A stretch of DNA of 36,205 nucleotides from Bacteroidia bacterium (GCA_025999435.1 BNXH01000014.1:1-36205), one strand, 5' to 3'; shown: positions 8,074 through 17,173, counted from the stretch's first letter. The notes: generated by a model not told the origin, from the letters alone. Translations and numbers: made by a program.

Positions 8074-9843
8074 TTAGATGATAGAAATTTCCTCTATTTT
8101 TAATCCCATATTAAAAGCATTTGAGATTTGTTGTATTATAGACTTTTTTGTAGCCGTATCAGAACAAGTCATAACAAACAGTTCGTCTCCTATTGGTTTC
8201 TGTGATATCTCATAACGTGGAATAATGGTGTCGGAAACTAAGTTTGTTCCATTCAACATTATTCCTAAAGATTTTACTCTTGCTGCTCCGGCAGTGGATA
8301 TTACATCCATTAATGTTTTATAAACCATTCTTTCTTCCACTATACGACCATTGGGATAAGTAACACGAAGAATATGTGACTTTCTTTTCCCTTCATTCTT
8401 TAGTACCGCACTTTCAGTATTTTCATCAACAAGTGTTTCTACAAACTGAATATACTTACTCAATGCACAACTGTATTGTCGATTACCAACATTATTCATT
8501 TCTTTGAAATCTTGGTTTCGATGAAGAAATTGCGACCATGAATAAAGCAACTGTATATCAGTAATGGAAAAAATATTTTGTATCGCAGGCATTAGGTATT
8601 TTCTTATACATTCGGTTACTCGACCATTAAGAGCTTGGATATAATACCTCCCCGAATTTTCCGACAAACCAGAGTCTTGCATAAATCGCATAAATAACGA
8701 TTCGCAATGCTTAGGACTTATAGATAGGGGTTCTGTTGCAGTTAATGATTCTGCATATTCAATATACTTATTCAATGCACATGAATAAACCCGATGCTTC
8801 AATGTATTAAACTCTCTAAAATCCGGCCTCATAGAAAGACTATCAGCCCAATACTGCAACATGGATATATTAACAGTATCAAATATTGAATTTATTTGTG
8901 GAGAATAATATTCCTTAACTAAATTTGTAAGAATACCGGAAACAGCATGTACATACCGCCTTATGATACTTTCTGATTTATTTTGTGAATACATAAAATC
9001 AATATATTGGATTTTATGATGTTCAACAATATCTGTATTTTGTGGCTGTATCTCAATTTGTTCATGTATTTCATCAAGCTCGTCAAAATCTATATTTTTA
9101 ATTAGCTCATGCCAATCTTTTAATTTCATAGTAGGAAATTGTCCCGAATAAAACTGTTCTGCCATTTTCAATGCTTGTAGCATATGATTTGTTTGGATAA
9201 TGGGCTTCAATTGTTCTTTCAGTTCTGTATCTGTTATTTTGAGCAATTTCCCATTGACGACGTATGGATTATTGGGTGCAACGGCTATTACATTATCGGA
9301 TTCATTTGTTTTTTCTTCGTCAAATAGCAAAATATCTGTGTCTGGTTCTTCATTTTCAGGTGTGAAAAATGTTTCGATTCTCGTGAAAAACTCAACTAAG
9401 TCTTTCCGTTTAAAAAGAATAGGTTCATCTCCATTTTTCAAACGTTTTTGTAAAAATGAACCTTTGGTAACCTCTTCTTGAAAAAACTTTCGAGAATAGA
9501 AAGAAACGCTTTTCCTTTCATTTAAACGTGTTTTGACTATGTGATAGTTCCAACAAATAAGCACGTCATTTTCTTGGTCATATCCTAAAAATACAAATGG
9601 GCTTGAAGAAGTTTTTATTTCTTCAAACTCTTCTCGAATAGGTAATTGAGCACGAGTGGTGTCTGGTCGTTCATTAAAATATGCTGATGACATATTTTTC
9701 ACATAGACATAATACTCTTTTCCACTAAATAACATTAAAAACGGTTGTGTACCTCTAATATAAAAGAATTGAGGTGCACTTTTCAAAACATCGAGCATCA
9801 ACTGTAAAAGCGTTTCAGGATATACTTTCTCTATTCTATTCAT
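8074..9843 (-). CDS. Unrecognised defence-operon protein with a duplicated module
   Basis: The last gene of the six-gene operon (589 residues); its ATG overlaps the stop of the upstream nuclease gene by 4 bases. I do not recognise the full protein. The N-terminal part (about 25-130) is beta-rich with FVFLGYDQENDVLICWNYHIV and a SFYSRKF segment; I suspect a DNA-end or modified-base reading domain, without proof. The middle has two related copies of a module of about 90 residues (about 275-365 and 385-475). Each contains an IF-x-I/V region, then a W-S/A-x(5,6)-x-DF region, and ends in YSCAL-x-KYI. A C-terminal segment (RVTYPNGRIVEERMVYKTL...) looks like a separate small domain. It occupies the place held by an AIPR protein in MZA systems but does not resemble AIPR. 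Confidence 0.7.
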   Translation of the reverse strand: MNRIEKVYPETLLQLMLDVLKSAPQFFYIRGTQPFLMLFSGKEYYVYVKNMSSAYFNERPDTTRAQLPIREEFEEIKTSSSPFVFLGYDQENDVLICWNYHIVKTRLNERKSVSFYSRKFFQEEVTKGSFLQKRLKNGDEPILFKRKDLVEFFTRIETFFTPENEEPDTDILLFDEEKTNESDNVIAVAPNNPYVVNGKLLKITDTELKEQLKPIIQTNHMLQALKMAEQFYSGQFPTMKLKDWHELIKNIDFDELDEIHEQIEIQPQNTDIVEHHKIQYIDFMYSQNKSESIIRRYVHAVSGILTNLVKEYYSPQINSIFDTVNISMLQYWADSLSMRPDFREFNTLKHRVYSCALNKYIEYAESLTATEPLSISPKHCESLFMRFMQDSGLSENSGRYYIQALNGRVTECIRKYLMPAIQNIFSITDIQLLYSWSQFLHRNQDFKEMNNVGNRQYSCALSKYIQFVETLVDENTESAVLKNEGKRKSHILRVTYPNGRIVEERMVYKTLMDVISTAGAARVKSLGIMLNGTNLVSDTIIPRYEISQKPIGDELFVMTCSDTATKKSIIQQISNAFNMGLKIEEISII

Positions 9844-10829
9844 ATCTGTATGCTTTTAAATAATTGACTTTCCGTAGAAATGAACTCATCACTCCTTGCA
9901 GATATAATATGTGATAAATCACAATCAAAACGAATATTATTTATTTCCTCAGGAATGTTATCACTACTGATTGTCGGAATATTTTTAAAATTGTAAAAGG
10001 CGAGCGTATCTAATGCTTGTTGGTAATCAAAATAGACATCAAAAACTTTGTCAAAATCATTCCCAAGCGTTTGAGATAGAATATCGTTTAGTCGGAATTG
10101 TAACTGCAAACTTTGGACTCGCTTACAAATAGAATCTTTAAGGTCAAAAATATTTTTACCTTGCCCTGTTTGAATAACAAATACAGAAGCGACTAAGAGA
10201 TTTGAGTTTTGATTAGGATAGAGTTGTTCAAGAGAAAAACTATGCATTCGTCGAACAGTGGAGGTACTTTTAACTTCTATTTTATCGTACCCATCATTGA
10301 AATCAAACTTGTCATTGGGAGAGGTATGCCACGATTGGATTAGATATTCGGGAACTTTGGCTCGCTCAATAATAAACAATTCAGCCCATAATCCTTGTAT
10401 GGTTTTTCGTGGTGGACGATTAAAGCGACTGAATAACTCTATCAGTTTTTGAATTTCCTTCTTGAGTTGTTCATGGGAAGGACTTTCCGGTAATTGTTCC
10501 AATACAACACATACTATTTCGATAAAATATTGCTGAAAGTCACTATTCCCTGTTTTCAACAAAATGATTGTATAAATATTCTCTGTTTGTTTCGAATCGC
10601 TTTCAGATAAGCGACAAGTTCGGCTAAACAATATCGAAATAAATTCGAGGTTAATATCCGAAAAATGCAATGTATTAGTACATTCGATGAAAAACATGGG
10701 ATATCCTTCCGATGAAATCCCAATCTTATGTTTTTTCGTAAATGGCAATGTAGCAGCTAAGAAAACATCTTTACGAACAGATTCTTTTTGTTGTAATCTT
10801 GCAAATGTTTTATATATAGACTGTTTCAT
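9840..10829 (-). CDS. PD-(D/E)XK nuclease, DUF4420-like
   Basis: A 329-residue protein with the features of DUF4420 PD-(D/E)XK motif proteins. It has a conserved GLWAEL helix (about residues 146-151), an acidic DFND near residue 176, and the catalytic IEVKST at 184-189 (Glu185, Lys187), followed by the family's H-x-FSLEQL. It is probably the DNA-cleaving subunit of the operon. It lies 6 bases after the Z1 gene and overlaps the 589-residue protein gene by 4 bases (ATGA). Linkage of this nuclease type with Z1 and MutL-like proteins is known from comparative genomics of restriction systems. Confidence 0.83.
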   Translation of the reverse strand: MKQSIYKTFARLQQKESVRKDVFLAATLPFTKKHKIGISSEGYPMFFIECTNTLHFSDINLEFISILFSRTCRLSESDSKQTENIYTIILLKTGNSDFQQYFIEIVCVVLEQLPESPSHEQLKKEIQKLIELFSRFNRPPRKTIQGLWAELFIIERAKVPEYLIQSWHTSPNDKFDFNDGYDKIEVKSTSTVRRMHSFSLEQLYPNQNSNLLVASVFVIQTGQGKNIFDLKDSICKRVQSLQLQFRLNDILSQTLGNDFDKVFDVYFDYQQALDTLAFYNFKNIPTISSDNIPEEINNIRFDCDLSHIISARSDEFISTESQLFKSIQI

Positions 10830-10835
10830 GATTTT

Positions 10836-13055
10836 CTATTCTTCATTTTTACTTTCGGTTGCTACATAGTCGATTGCAAAATCTTTGGGATAATAAATCG
10901 CTAATGTATAAGCGACCTTCCCGCCCCAACGGATAGAATTACATTTAAGTTTAACTTTATGTAATTGAATACAAATCGAATCTTCAAAACAAATTTTTGC
11001 ATCACCAGGATAGACCTCTTTACCTGAAACTGAGCGCCCTGAGTGAAGATTAGTGGTTAATTTCATTGTTTGTTCATCGAAAGCACGTTCACGAGCTTCT
11101 CCTGCATAAGCCATCTGAATAATATATGCATGTTCCAATGGTGAATTTTCTTTTGAAGCAAGATATTTCAGGTATCGCATAGTCGCTTGCTTACGAGCCG
11201 TATCCGGCATATTTGAAAACTTAAAGTTTGAAAGAAATTCGATTACTTGCTGGATGGGTAATTTTGCAAACCGGTGGTTACGATCAGTAGTACCATAATC
11301 TTTATCATTTTCAAAAATTGTTTGCGTAATAAACTGTTCTACAAAACGAATATTTTCATCAATCATTTGGAATGCATTCATTTTACGCCATCCGTTAAGT
11401 TTCGTTTGTACCGTATTAATTGAAAGGATGTTTTTGCGAGTAGCATTTAAACGTGGCGAAATAATTAACAATTGCTCCACGGCCTCAAGATTTGTATTTT
11501 CTTTAAGCCATTTTCGCATTTCTTCCTCATGTTCTACATACTCTGCATATTCAATACAAGTATCTGTCGGAAGATAAACACGGCATGATTTTAAATAGTT
11601 CCATTTATAGCCAAAGAAGCGACAACGTTGCTGGATGGTATCGGCAGTAGATTTGCCAATACTATAACGAGGCATATAAGTTACGGCAAGATTTTCTACC
11701 GTAAATCCACGATTTAACATTTCCGCACCAACTAAGATATGGGATGGACTGCCTTCCCAATCAACCTCTTTATTATCGCCTTGTCTTTTGTTGCTGCTTA
11801 TAATCAATTCAATATTTGTATCAAATATAACGTCGGGCAACTGAGTTAATATTTCTTCAAAAGAAGGTATTATATCCGTAGATTTGTCATACTCTCGAAT
11901 AACTTCGGGATAAATTTGACGAAACGATTCAACTAATTCTATTTTTGCCAAGTCGTTTTCATCAGCATTAATCATTTCCGTCCACATATCAATCAGACTT
12001 TTAACCCAAATGTAAAAGGTACGGCTTGCATCTTGGTCTTTGTCTGCATGAATCATCATGGAGAGGTAGTTTTCTTTTTTAAAGATACAGACAACTAAGG
12101 CTACATTCATTAAGTGAATCTGCAAAGCATCAACAAGTGTTTTTGGACATTGAGTAAGCGGATTCTTTTTGCTGTTATAAACTTGTTCATCAGGGATTGT
12201 CAAAACTAATCCGGGCTTGTCTATAAAAAACGTTTTACCGCCAGTATATTGTTTCCCCGGAGTCAAAACAGTATGATGTTTTGGCGATAGCAAGTCCAGA
12301 ATGCTAATAAGCAATGGCCCTTGTGGGGTTGCCGTATATTGGATGTAGGAATGATTAGGAATAGAATTCCTTAAATGCAAAATACTTCGATATGTTGTCG
12401 TATATTCATCTTCTTCCCATTCTTCCGATAGACTTTCTTTTTTACTGTTTTTATAAGCATAACCATTAAGACTGGCTTGGTCTGCCTCATCATCAATAAT
12501 AAGAACGGCATTATTTTTCAGCACATTTTTTACTTGTTGTGAATTAAAAATATCTGCTAATGCATTAATATACTTGTAATGTTTTAAAACAGTAATTAGG
12601 ATAGTAGGTTTTGTGCTTATTTGCAACTCATTTCGTATACGCTGGACTTCTTCAAGAGATGGATTTTCGTGTAATTTGTAGAATTGATTATTAGCTCCAT
12701 TATTGATGAGATCTTTACGCAGTCGTTTAGTTGTTTGCGTCAATAGATTTGTTTTGGTTCCTGCAAAATAGACAATCACTCGAAATCCATTATCATTAGC
12801 CATAGCTGATAACGTGGTAAAAGACATTGTTTTTCCACTTTGTACATACCCAACAACAAGATTTGTAGCGGACTGTGCCTCATCTAAATGCGGATTGGTG
12901 CAGTGCGATAATATCTCTGTCGTTTCTGTTATAAGATTATCCACTTCCTCTTGGTCGAGTTTTCGTTTAAATCGTTCCATGAGTTCTGTTGTCTTTTCTC
13001 CAATAATCGGAGCAAAACTTGAGGATGAGCCTGTTGATATTATCTGGATTTCCAT
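10836..13055 (-). CDS. Z1-domain helicase-like ATPase
   Basis: A 739-residue superfamily II-type ATPase of the Z1 family. The Walker A motif is GYVQSGKT (residues 69-76). A DDEAD Walker B box is at 188-192, a TATP motif at 241-244, and a motif V-like ILVGAEMLNRGFTVENL with motif VI QQRCRFFGYK lies in the second half. A tail of about 200 residues follows. Z1 proteins partner MutL-like ATPases and nucleases in predicted restriction systems and are thought to remodel or translocate DNA. It starts 10 bases after the MutL/MORC-like gene, in the same operon. All key helicase residues are present, so the protein looks functional. Confidence 0.9.
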   Translation of the reverse strand: MEIQIISTGSSSSFAPIIGEKTTELMERFKRKLDQEEVDNLITETTEILSHCTNPHLDEAQSATNLVVGYVQSGKTMSFTTLSAMANDNGFRVIVYFAGTKTNLLTQTTKRLRKDLINNGANNQFYKLHENPSLEEVQRIRNELQISTKPTILITVLKHYKYINALADIFNSQQVKNVLKNNAVLIIDDEADQASLNGYAYKNSKKESLSEEWEEDEYTTTYRSILHLRNSIPNHSYIQYTATPQGPLLISILDLLSPKHHTVLTPGKQYTGGKTFFIDKPGLVLTIPDEQVYNSKKNPLTQCPKTLVDALQIHLMNVALVVCIFKKENYLSMMIHADKDQDASRTFYIWVKSLIDMWTEMINADENDLAKIELVESFRQIYPEVIREYDKSTDIIPSFEEILTQLPDVIFDTNIELIISSNKRQGDNKEVDWEGSPSHILVGAEMLNRGFTVENLAVTYMPRYSIGKSTADTIQQRCRFFGYKWNYLKSCRVYLPTDTCIEYAEYVEHEEEMRKWLKENTNLEAVEQLLIISPRLNATRKNILSINTVQTKLNGWRKMNAFQMIDENIRFVEQFITQTIFENDKDYGTTDRNHRFAKLPIQQVIEFLSNFKFSNMPDTARKQATMRYLKYLASKENSPLEHAYIIQMAYAGEARERAFDEQTMKLTTNLHSGRSVSGKEVYPGDAKICFEDSICIQLHKVKLKCNSIRWGGKVAYTLAIYYPKDFAIDYVATESKNEE

Positions 13056-13065
13056 ATCGCCAATG

Positions 13066-14601
13066 TTACTTTAAAATATACTGGTTGAATAATAATCTTA
13101 TATTGGAAGCAAAAGTTGTTCCTCTATTGGGAGCCATGATTTCCGACAATGCAAGCGATTTGAAAATTGCAATAATCGGCTGATAATTATTTGCTCTCTT
13201 AAATTGGTCGAAACGAGTAAAGAAAGGATGAGCAAGGTTGATTTTGCATACGATTCTTTTACTGTTCGCACTATCATATTGACTTGTATTTTCTTGGGTA
13301 ACCGAGTAGAGTGTATCAGTTGCTGTTTCCGTGACCAAATCCACTCGTAAAGTGTAGTTTATTCCATTAAGTTGAAAAGCTTCTGCATGGCTATCCAATG
13401 TTTCTGCTTTTTGTATTAATGTTTCCGATTGTGCTACATATTGAGCATTTTGAACTTTCGTTTCTGCTTCTTGAACTTTCTTCGTAAGTTCACGGGGCTT
13501 TGTCTCTTTTTTCAGTGTGGAAGTAATCTCTTTCGCAATCTTTGTATTATCCTCTTTCGTTTTTTGCCGGAAGTATTCAGCCTGTCCATGAAGGTCGAAT
13601 TCGGGTGCTGTAAGTTCCTGTTTTATGGCTTCCATAAAGGCATATAAATCGTCTTCGTCACGGAAACCGTTTTTATTGAAAGAGACATCGAACCCATCTA
13701 ATTCAAGTTCTCCAAAAATGCGTTTATATCGAGGAGAACCTGTTTGTCCACAAAGAACCTGTGGATGATACTTTTCTTCACCACCACCTTGAATAACTCG
13801 GCCACGACGTAAAAGAGCAAGTCCATTGGCTCCGTTTTGCATTGTTTTTAGCAAAGCGATAAAACCTTTGGCTTTATAATTCCCTAACTCAAAGTCAATG
13901 TCTTTTCTCCATACAATATTTTCTCCATCTGGAGTTTTGTGATAAGGAGCACAAAGAATTTCATAATTCGGATAAGATAATTTTTCGCCGTTGACAACTA
14001 TATCAATTTCATCATTTCGAATAAATTTACGATAAATACTGGATAAATGTCGACGAATTTTATCCATCTGGTTAGGTGTAGGCGCATGGTTCGAAAGACC
14101 AGAGAGAACAATTTTTGTATAATGTTCATTTTGTGGTTTGGACTTTTCAATTACAATCAACTCCTCTTTACCTTCACTTGTAACCTTTTGTAAATCAAAT
14201 TCCGTAAATCGTTCTACTGGTTCCCATAAAGCTTTAGTGTACACGCACCATTTATCGGCCAGCCAAACAGACGCGGTTTTCATTCCCATGCCAAACTCAT
14301 TGAGTCCTGTTACATCCAATGGAACATGAGCTGGTTCAAAAGCTCTTTCGTAATTATTTGCATCAATACCTGCTGCATTATCGACTATAAGAATTGTTTT
14401 CGCCGTCCAATCAACAGTTATTTGAATTTCTAATTTGTAATGAGGGTTAATGGATAATAATGCATTTTTATTGTCCAGATAACTTTGTACCGCATTATCA
14501 ACGTATTCACCCAACGTGAATGAAACCGTGTTGTTTAAAGCGCGAAAAGTACTGTAAACACTTGGTTTCAGAGCTATGGAAACTTTATTTATCTGCTTCA
14601 T
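13066..14601 (-). CDS. MutL/MORC-like GHKL ATPase of a restriction system
   Basis: A 511-residue protein with an N-terminal GHKL ATPase domain. The N-box is LGEYVDNAVQ (Glu32, Asn36). The G1-type motif is VDNAAGID (Asp74, Gly78), and the G2-type motif is GLNEFGMGMK (103-108). The central part (KNGFRDEDDLYAFMEAI, about 310) resembles the S5-like domain region, and a coiled-coil follows (about 335-385). This is the class proposed to link bacterial restriction systems with eukaryotic MORC proteins. It probably acts as an ATP-driven clamp loading the nuclease and Z1 onto target DNA. Its start lies within the last 17 bases of the methyltransferase gene, suggesting coupled translation. Confidence 0.88.
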   Translation of the reverse strand: MKQINKVSIALKPSVYSTFRALNNTVSFTLGEYVDNAVQSYLDNKNALLSINPHYKLEIQITVDWTAKTILIVDNAAGIDANNYERAFEPAHVPLDVTGLNEFGMGMKTASVWLADKWCVYTKALWEPVERFTEFDLQKVTSEGKEELIVIEKSKPQNEHYTKIVLSGLSNHAPTPNQMDKIRRHLSSIYRKFIRNDEIDIVVNGEKLSYPNYEILCAPYHKTPDGENIVWRKDIDFELGNYKAKGFIALLKTMQNGANGLALLRRGRVIQGGGEEKYHPQVLCGQTGSPRYKRIFGELELDGFDVSFNKNGFRDEDDLYAFMEAIKQELTAPEFDLHGQAEYFRQKTKEDNTKIAKEITSTLKKETKPRELTKKVQEAETKVQNAQYVAQSETLIQKAETLDSHAEAFQLNGINYTLRVDLVTETATDTLYSVTQENTSQYDSANSKRIVCKINLAHPFFTRFDQFKRANNYQPIIAIFKSLALSEIMAPNRGTTFASNIRLLFNQYILK

Positions 14602-15904
14602 AATCTATTAAAAGTTGTTCTGCGATTCTTCTTACAACCTCAACATTAACTGCATTACCAAAAGCTTTAAATGCTCCGGCTATGGTATCAGGCACTTCCT
14701 TCAAATCCTCCATACATTGGAGTCTTGCCGCCTCTTTGCGAGTCATATATCTGCCAATCTCACCTTTTGGTGTCACTATCCATGGGAAAATCGGAATTTG
14801 AGTTGTTGTTAAAACCAATGCAGGAGAAAAAGTTGGTCTTTTCACCCTAATGCCGGAAGGTCTAAACTGCACAATTTTATCATTAATTGTAGGGTGTTCC
14901 TCGTATCCACAATTCCACTCGAACTTTTGATGACTATTTTCAAATCCTTTTATTTTGTCAATCCAACCATCAATCCATGATTTATTTTTTTCATAAAAGC
15001 CTCTATTTTGACGAATAAATTGTTTTTTCCAATCTGGAAAATTTCGATTTTTTTCCGTCTTGTTAGTTTGTGCATAAATAGGTAAGCATTGTAAGTAATC
15101 ATCCTTTGAACTCCCTATTATTCTCTCTCCAAACTTACCTTTTTTTTCTTCAAAGTCCCTCATTTTCTGAAAATAAGGTGCAATGCCTTCATATTTATAT
15201 GTTGCACCAAATTCCATTGCCCAAATAGGAAAAGTTGGTAACTCTGCTTTATTCTTAACAAGCAAGTCTAAAAATTCTTGCCATACCACTATATGATTGA
15301 GAGTAACCTTTCTCAAAGTCATATAGTCTGTATCGTCTGGGATAATTATATCATTAATATTACATTCCGGGCGTTTATCATGATTAGGAAATAGGAAGTT
15401 CTTAAGTCCTCCCTTTTTTTTCAGTCTTCCAACAATATAAAAACGAGTACGATGTTGAGGTATCCCAAAATAATGAGGTGAAATAATGTCTTCTCTTACA
15501 TCATAAAGCGTTTCAAGCGTTGTATGAATTATCTCATAGGTCTTTCCTCCATCGTGTGTTTTCAGATTAGGAACATTTTCAAGGAATACGAACTCCGGTT
15601 TATGATGTTCCAATATCTCCATAATTTTATAAAAAAAGTTTCCGCTTTTTTCATCTTCAAATCCTCTTTGAAATCCCGCCTGTGAGAATGGCTGGCACGG
15701 AAATCCAGCACATAAAATATCATGCTTGGGTATATCTTTTATTTTTATAGCATTTATATCCCCACTACATTCCATTCCATGATTAGTCTGGTATAGTTCT
15801 CGTAATTCGGAAATTATCTCGCTTGCGAATACACATTTATGCCCAAGTTTTTCGAGTGCTAAATGAAATCCTCCAAGTCCTGCAAATAAATCTATAAATT
15901 TCAT
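14585..15904 (-). CDS. DNA (cytosine-5) methyltransferase
   Basis: A 439-residue C5-cytosine methyltransferase with all main motifs in order. Motif I is DLFAGLGGF (residues 5-13), and motif IV is GFPCQPFSQ with catalytic Cys70. Motif VI is LENV (107-110), and motif VIII is QHRTR (149-153). A target-recognition region spans about 165-370, then motif IX RYMTRKEAARLQ and motif X AFKAFGNAVN follow near the C-terminus. It modifies host DNA so that the operon's nuclease spares self; the target sequence cannot be read from the protein. It begins 1 base after the DUF1016 gene and overlaps the MutL-like gene by 17 bases. Confidence 0.95.
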   Translation of the reverse strand: MKFIDLFAGLGGFHLALEKLGHKCVFASEIISELRELYQTNHGMECSGDINAIKIKDIPKHDILCAGFPCQPFSQAGFQRGFEDEKSGNFFYKIMEILEHHKPEFVFLENVPNLKTHDGGKTYEIIHTTLETLYDVREDIISPHYFGIPQHRTRFYIVGRLKKKGGLKNFLFPNHDKRPECNINDIIIPDDTDYMTLRKVTLNHIVVWQEFLDLLVKNKAELPTFPIWAMEFGATYKYEGIAPYFQKMRDFEEKKGKFGERIIGSSKDDYLQCLPIYAQTNKTEKNRNFPDWKKQFIRQNRGFYEKNKSWIDGWIDKIKGFENSHQKFEWNCGYEEHPTINDKIVQFRPSGIRVKRPTFSPALVLTTTQIPIFPWIVTPKGEIGRYMTRKEAARLQCMEDLKEVPDTIAGAFKAFGNAVNVEVVRRIAEQLLIDYEADK

Positions 15905-15905
15905 C

Positions 15906-16949
15906 TTAATCGGTTGCTTGTTCAGTTATATTGGTCTCTATCTGCCTGCGTTCTGCTTCAAGTTCTTTTGCCAGTTCTTCCTCGGAAGGCAGGTAAAGTT
16001 TGTATTTGGAAGCAAACAATTGTTGGCTTTCATGAAGAACAGAATATTTTACGATAGTAGCGTTCTTCTCCGTGCAAAGAATAATCCCTATCGTTGGGTT
16101 ATCCGTATTGGTTTTGATATTCTCCTCATAATAACGAACATAGAAATCCATCTGTCCTATATCCTGATAACTTAGGGAACCAACTTTGAGGTCTATCAAT
16201 ATGAAACATTTCAGAATGTAATTGTAGAAAACCAAATCGACAAAATAGTTATCGTTTTCAGCCTTGAACCTGCGTTGCCGGGAAACGAACGAAAATCCTT
16301 TACCAAGCTCCAGCATAAAGTGTTGCAACTTGTCAATTAACGCCTTTTCCAAATCTTTTTCGTAAAAGTCAGTGTTGGAGGGTAAATCAAGAAACTCCAA
16401 TACATAAGGGTCTTTGATTATGTCATGCGGGGTTAAACAATCTTCCTTTGCTATTGTATCCTCATACTTTTTTACTTCCATCTTATTTTGAGAAGAAAGA
16501 ATCCGTTCGTATGCCAATGACGAAATCTGACGGTCAAGAGCGCGTGTACCCCAATTTTGTTCAACGGATTCTCTCAAATAGTATTGGCGAGCCGTCTCAT
16601 TTTCAACCATTAATAACGAACGGTAATGCGTCCATGTCAATTCGGGTCGCAGTGCGTCCCGAATTGGAAAAATATGATAAAATTGCCTCATCCTACGCAG
16701 ATTCCGCTCATCATATCCCGAACCGAAGTCTTCCGTGAGTTTCAGGGAAAGCTCATGCAGTATTTTCTTCCCGTAATCTGCACGTTCTTTACCTCCCTGT
16801 TCTTCTATTATGATACGTTCCCCTATATCCCAATAAGCATATATCATTGTGCTGTTGGCATAATGATACACCTTATTCCGGGCATTGATGATGATGTTTT
16901 TTACATCATTATAAAAGTTCGATGATACTAATTCTTTCATATACTGCAT
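15906..16949 (-). CDS. DUF1016 (YhcG-like) PD-(D/E)XK nuclease
   Basis: A 347-residue protein of the YhcG/DUF1016 family. The N-terminal domain (about 15-145) has the typical YWDIGERI and DYGKKILHELS ... GYDERNLRRMRQFY phrases. The C-terminal PD-(D/E)XK domain has Asp238 (FVDLVFYN) and the catalytic IDLKVG (Asp253, Lys255), then QDIGQMDFYVRYY. It is the first gene of the defence operon. Starts at 16949 or 16940 (MKELVSS) are both possible; the first is only 5 bases from a hairpin. The codons for PIRDALRPEL carry an imperfect copy of that hairpin. YhcG proteins often travel with restriction systems, but their exact role is uncertain. Confidence 0.9.
   Translation of the reverse strand: MQYMKELVSSNFYNDVKNIIINARNKVYHYANSTMIYAYWDIGERIIIEEQGGKERADYGKKILHELSLKLTEDFGSGYDERNLRRMRQFYHIFPIRDALRPELTWTHYRSLLMVENETARQYYLRESVEQNWGTRALDRQISSLAYERILSSQNKMEVKKYEDTIAKEDCLTPHDIIKDPYVLEFLDLPSNTDFYEKDLEKALIDKLQHFMLELGKGFSFVSRQRRFKAENDNYFVDLVFYNYILKCFILIDLKVGSLSYQDIGQMDFYVRYYEENIKTNTDNPTIGIILCTEKNATIVKYSVLHESQQLFASKYKLYLPSEEELAKELEAERRQIETNITEQATD
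16638..16666. repeat. 29-base palindrome inside the DUF1016 gene
   Basis: CAATTCGGG (16638-16646) pairs with CCCGAATTG (16658-16666), and CGCA/TGCG pairs inside, leaving one T-T mismatch on each side pair and a single central G. The inner sequence GGGTCGCAGTGCG is shared with the palindrome just upstream of the gene. Confidence 0.75.
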
Positions 16950-16954
16950 GTATT

Positions 16955-16975
16955 TCGGGTCGCAGTGCGACCCGA
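16955..16975. repeat. 21-base palindrome at the 5' end of the defence operon
   Basis: TCGGGTCGCA, a central G, then TGCGACCCGA form a perfect inverted repeat between the -7 box and the first ATG (16949). It would form a strong hairpin at the very start of the mRNA or serve as a DNA operator. It shares its core with the copy inside the gene. Confidence 0.75.
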
Positions 16976-16988
16976 TTTTATTTTGCAG

Positions 16989-16997
16989 GCAAAGGTA
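16989..16997 (-). promoter_or_regulatory. -7 box of the defence operon
   Basis: On the minus strand, TACCTTTGC fits the TAnnTTTG consensus and lies about 40 bases from the first ATG of the DUF1016 gene. No clear -33 TTTG is seen. It is divergent from the mobC promoter. Confidence 0.6.
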
Positions 16998-17051
16998 CGA
17001 TTTATTCCCGGCTTATCATAGTATTTATACCTGCTGATTATCAACCATAAC

Positions 17052-17132
17052 GCCACAAGCATCCATTCCGATGCCACAAACTGCCACGCCCCTAAAATAT
17101 AGCTCCGGGATGTTGTTGTCTTCCTACTTTCG
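17052..17132 (+). promoter_or_regulatory. GCCAC-repeat promoter module, copy B (mobC)
   Basis: GCCAC units begin at 17052, 17073 and 17083, with a degenerate TCCAT between them, giving roughly 10-11 base phasing. The core GCCACAAACTGCCAC spans 17073-17087. The -7-like TACTTTCG is at 17125-17132, 52 bases from the core start. mobC begins 41 bases later, so mobC has its own promoter. Confidence 0.6.
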
Positions 17133-17173
17133 CATTTTCAATCCATTGTCAAACAATTAAAAACAAATTGATT

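Noticed and set aside
8074..9843. Assignment of the last defence gene as AIPR, making a standard MZA system
   Set aside because: The protein lacks recognisable AIPR features and has a duplicated YSCAL-x-KYI module instead; the operon also carries a methyltransferase and a DUF1016 gene.
17168..17173. TTG start for mobC two codons upstream
   Set aside because: An ATG at 17174 gives the usual N-terminus; Bacteroidetes use ATG in most genes and nothing supports the TTG.
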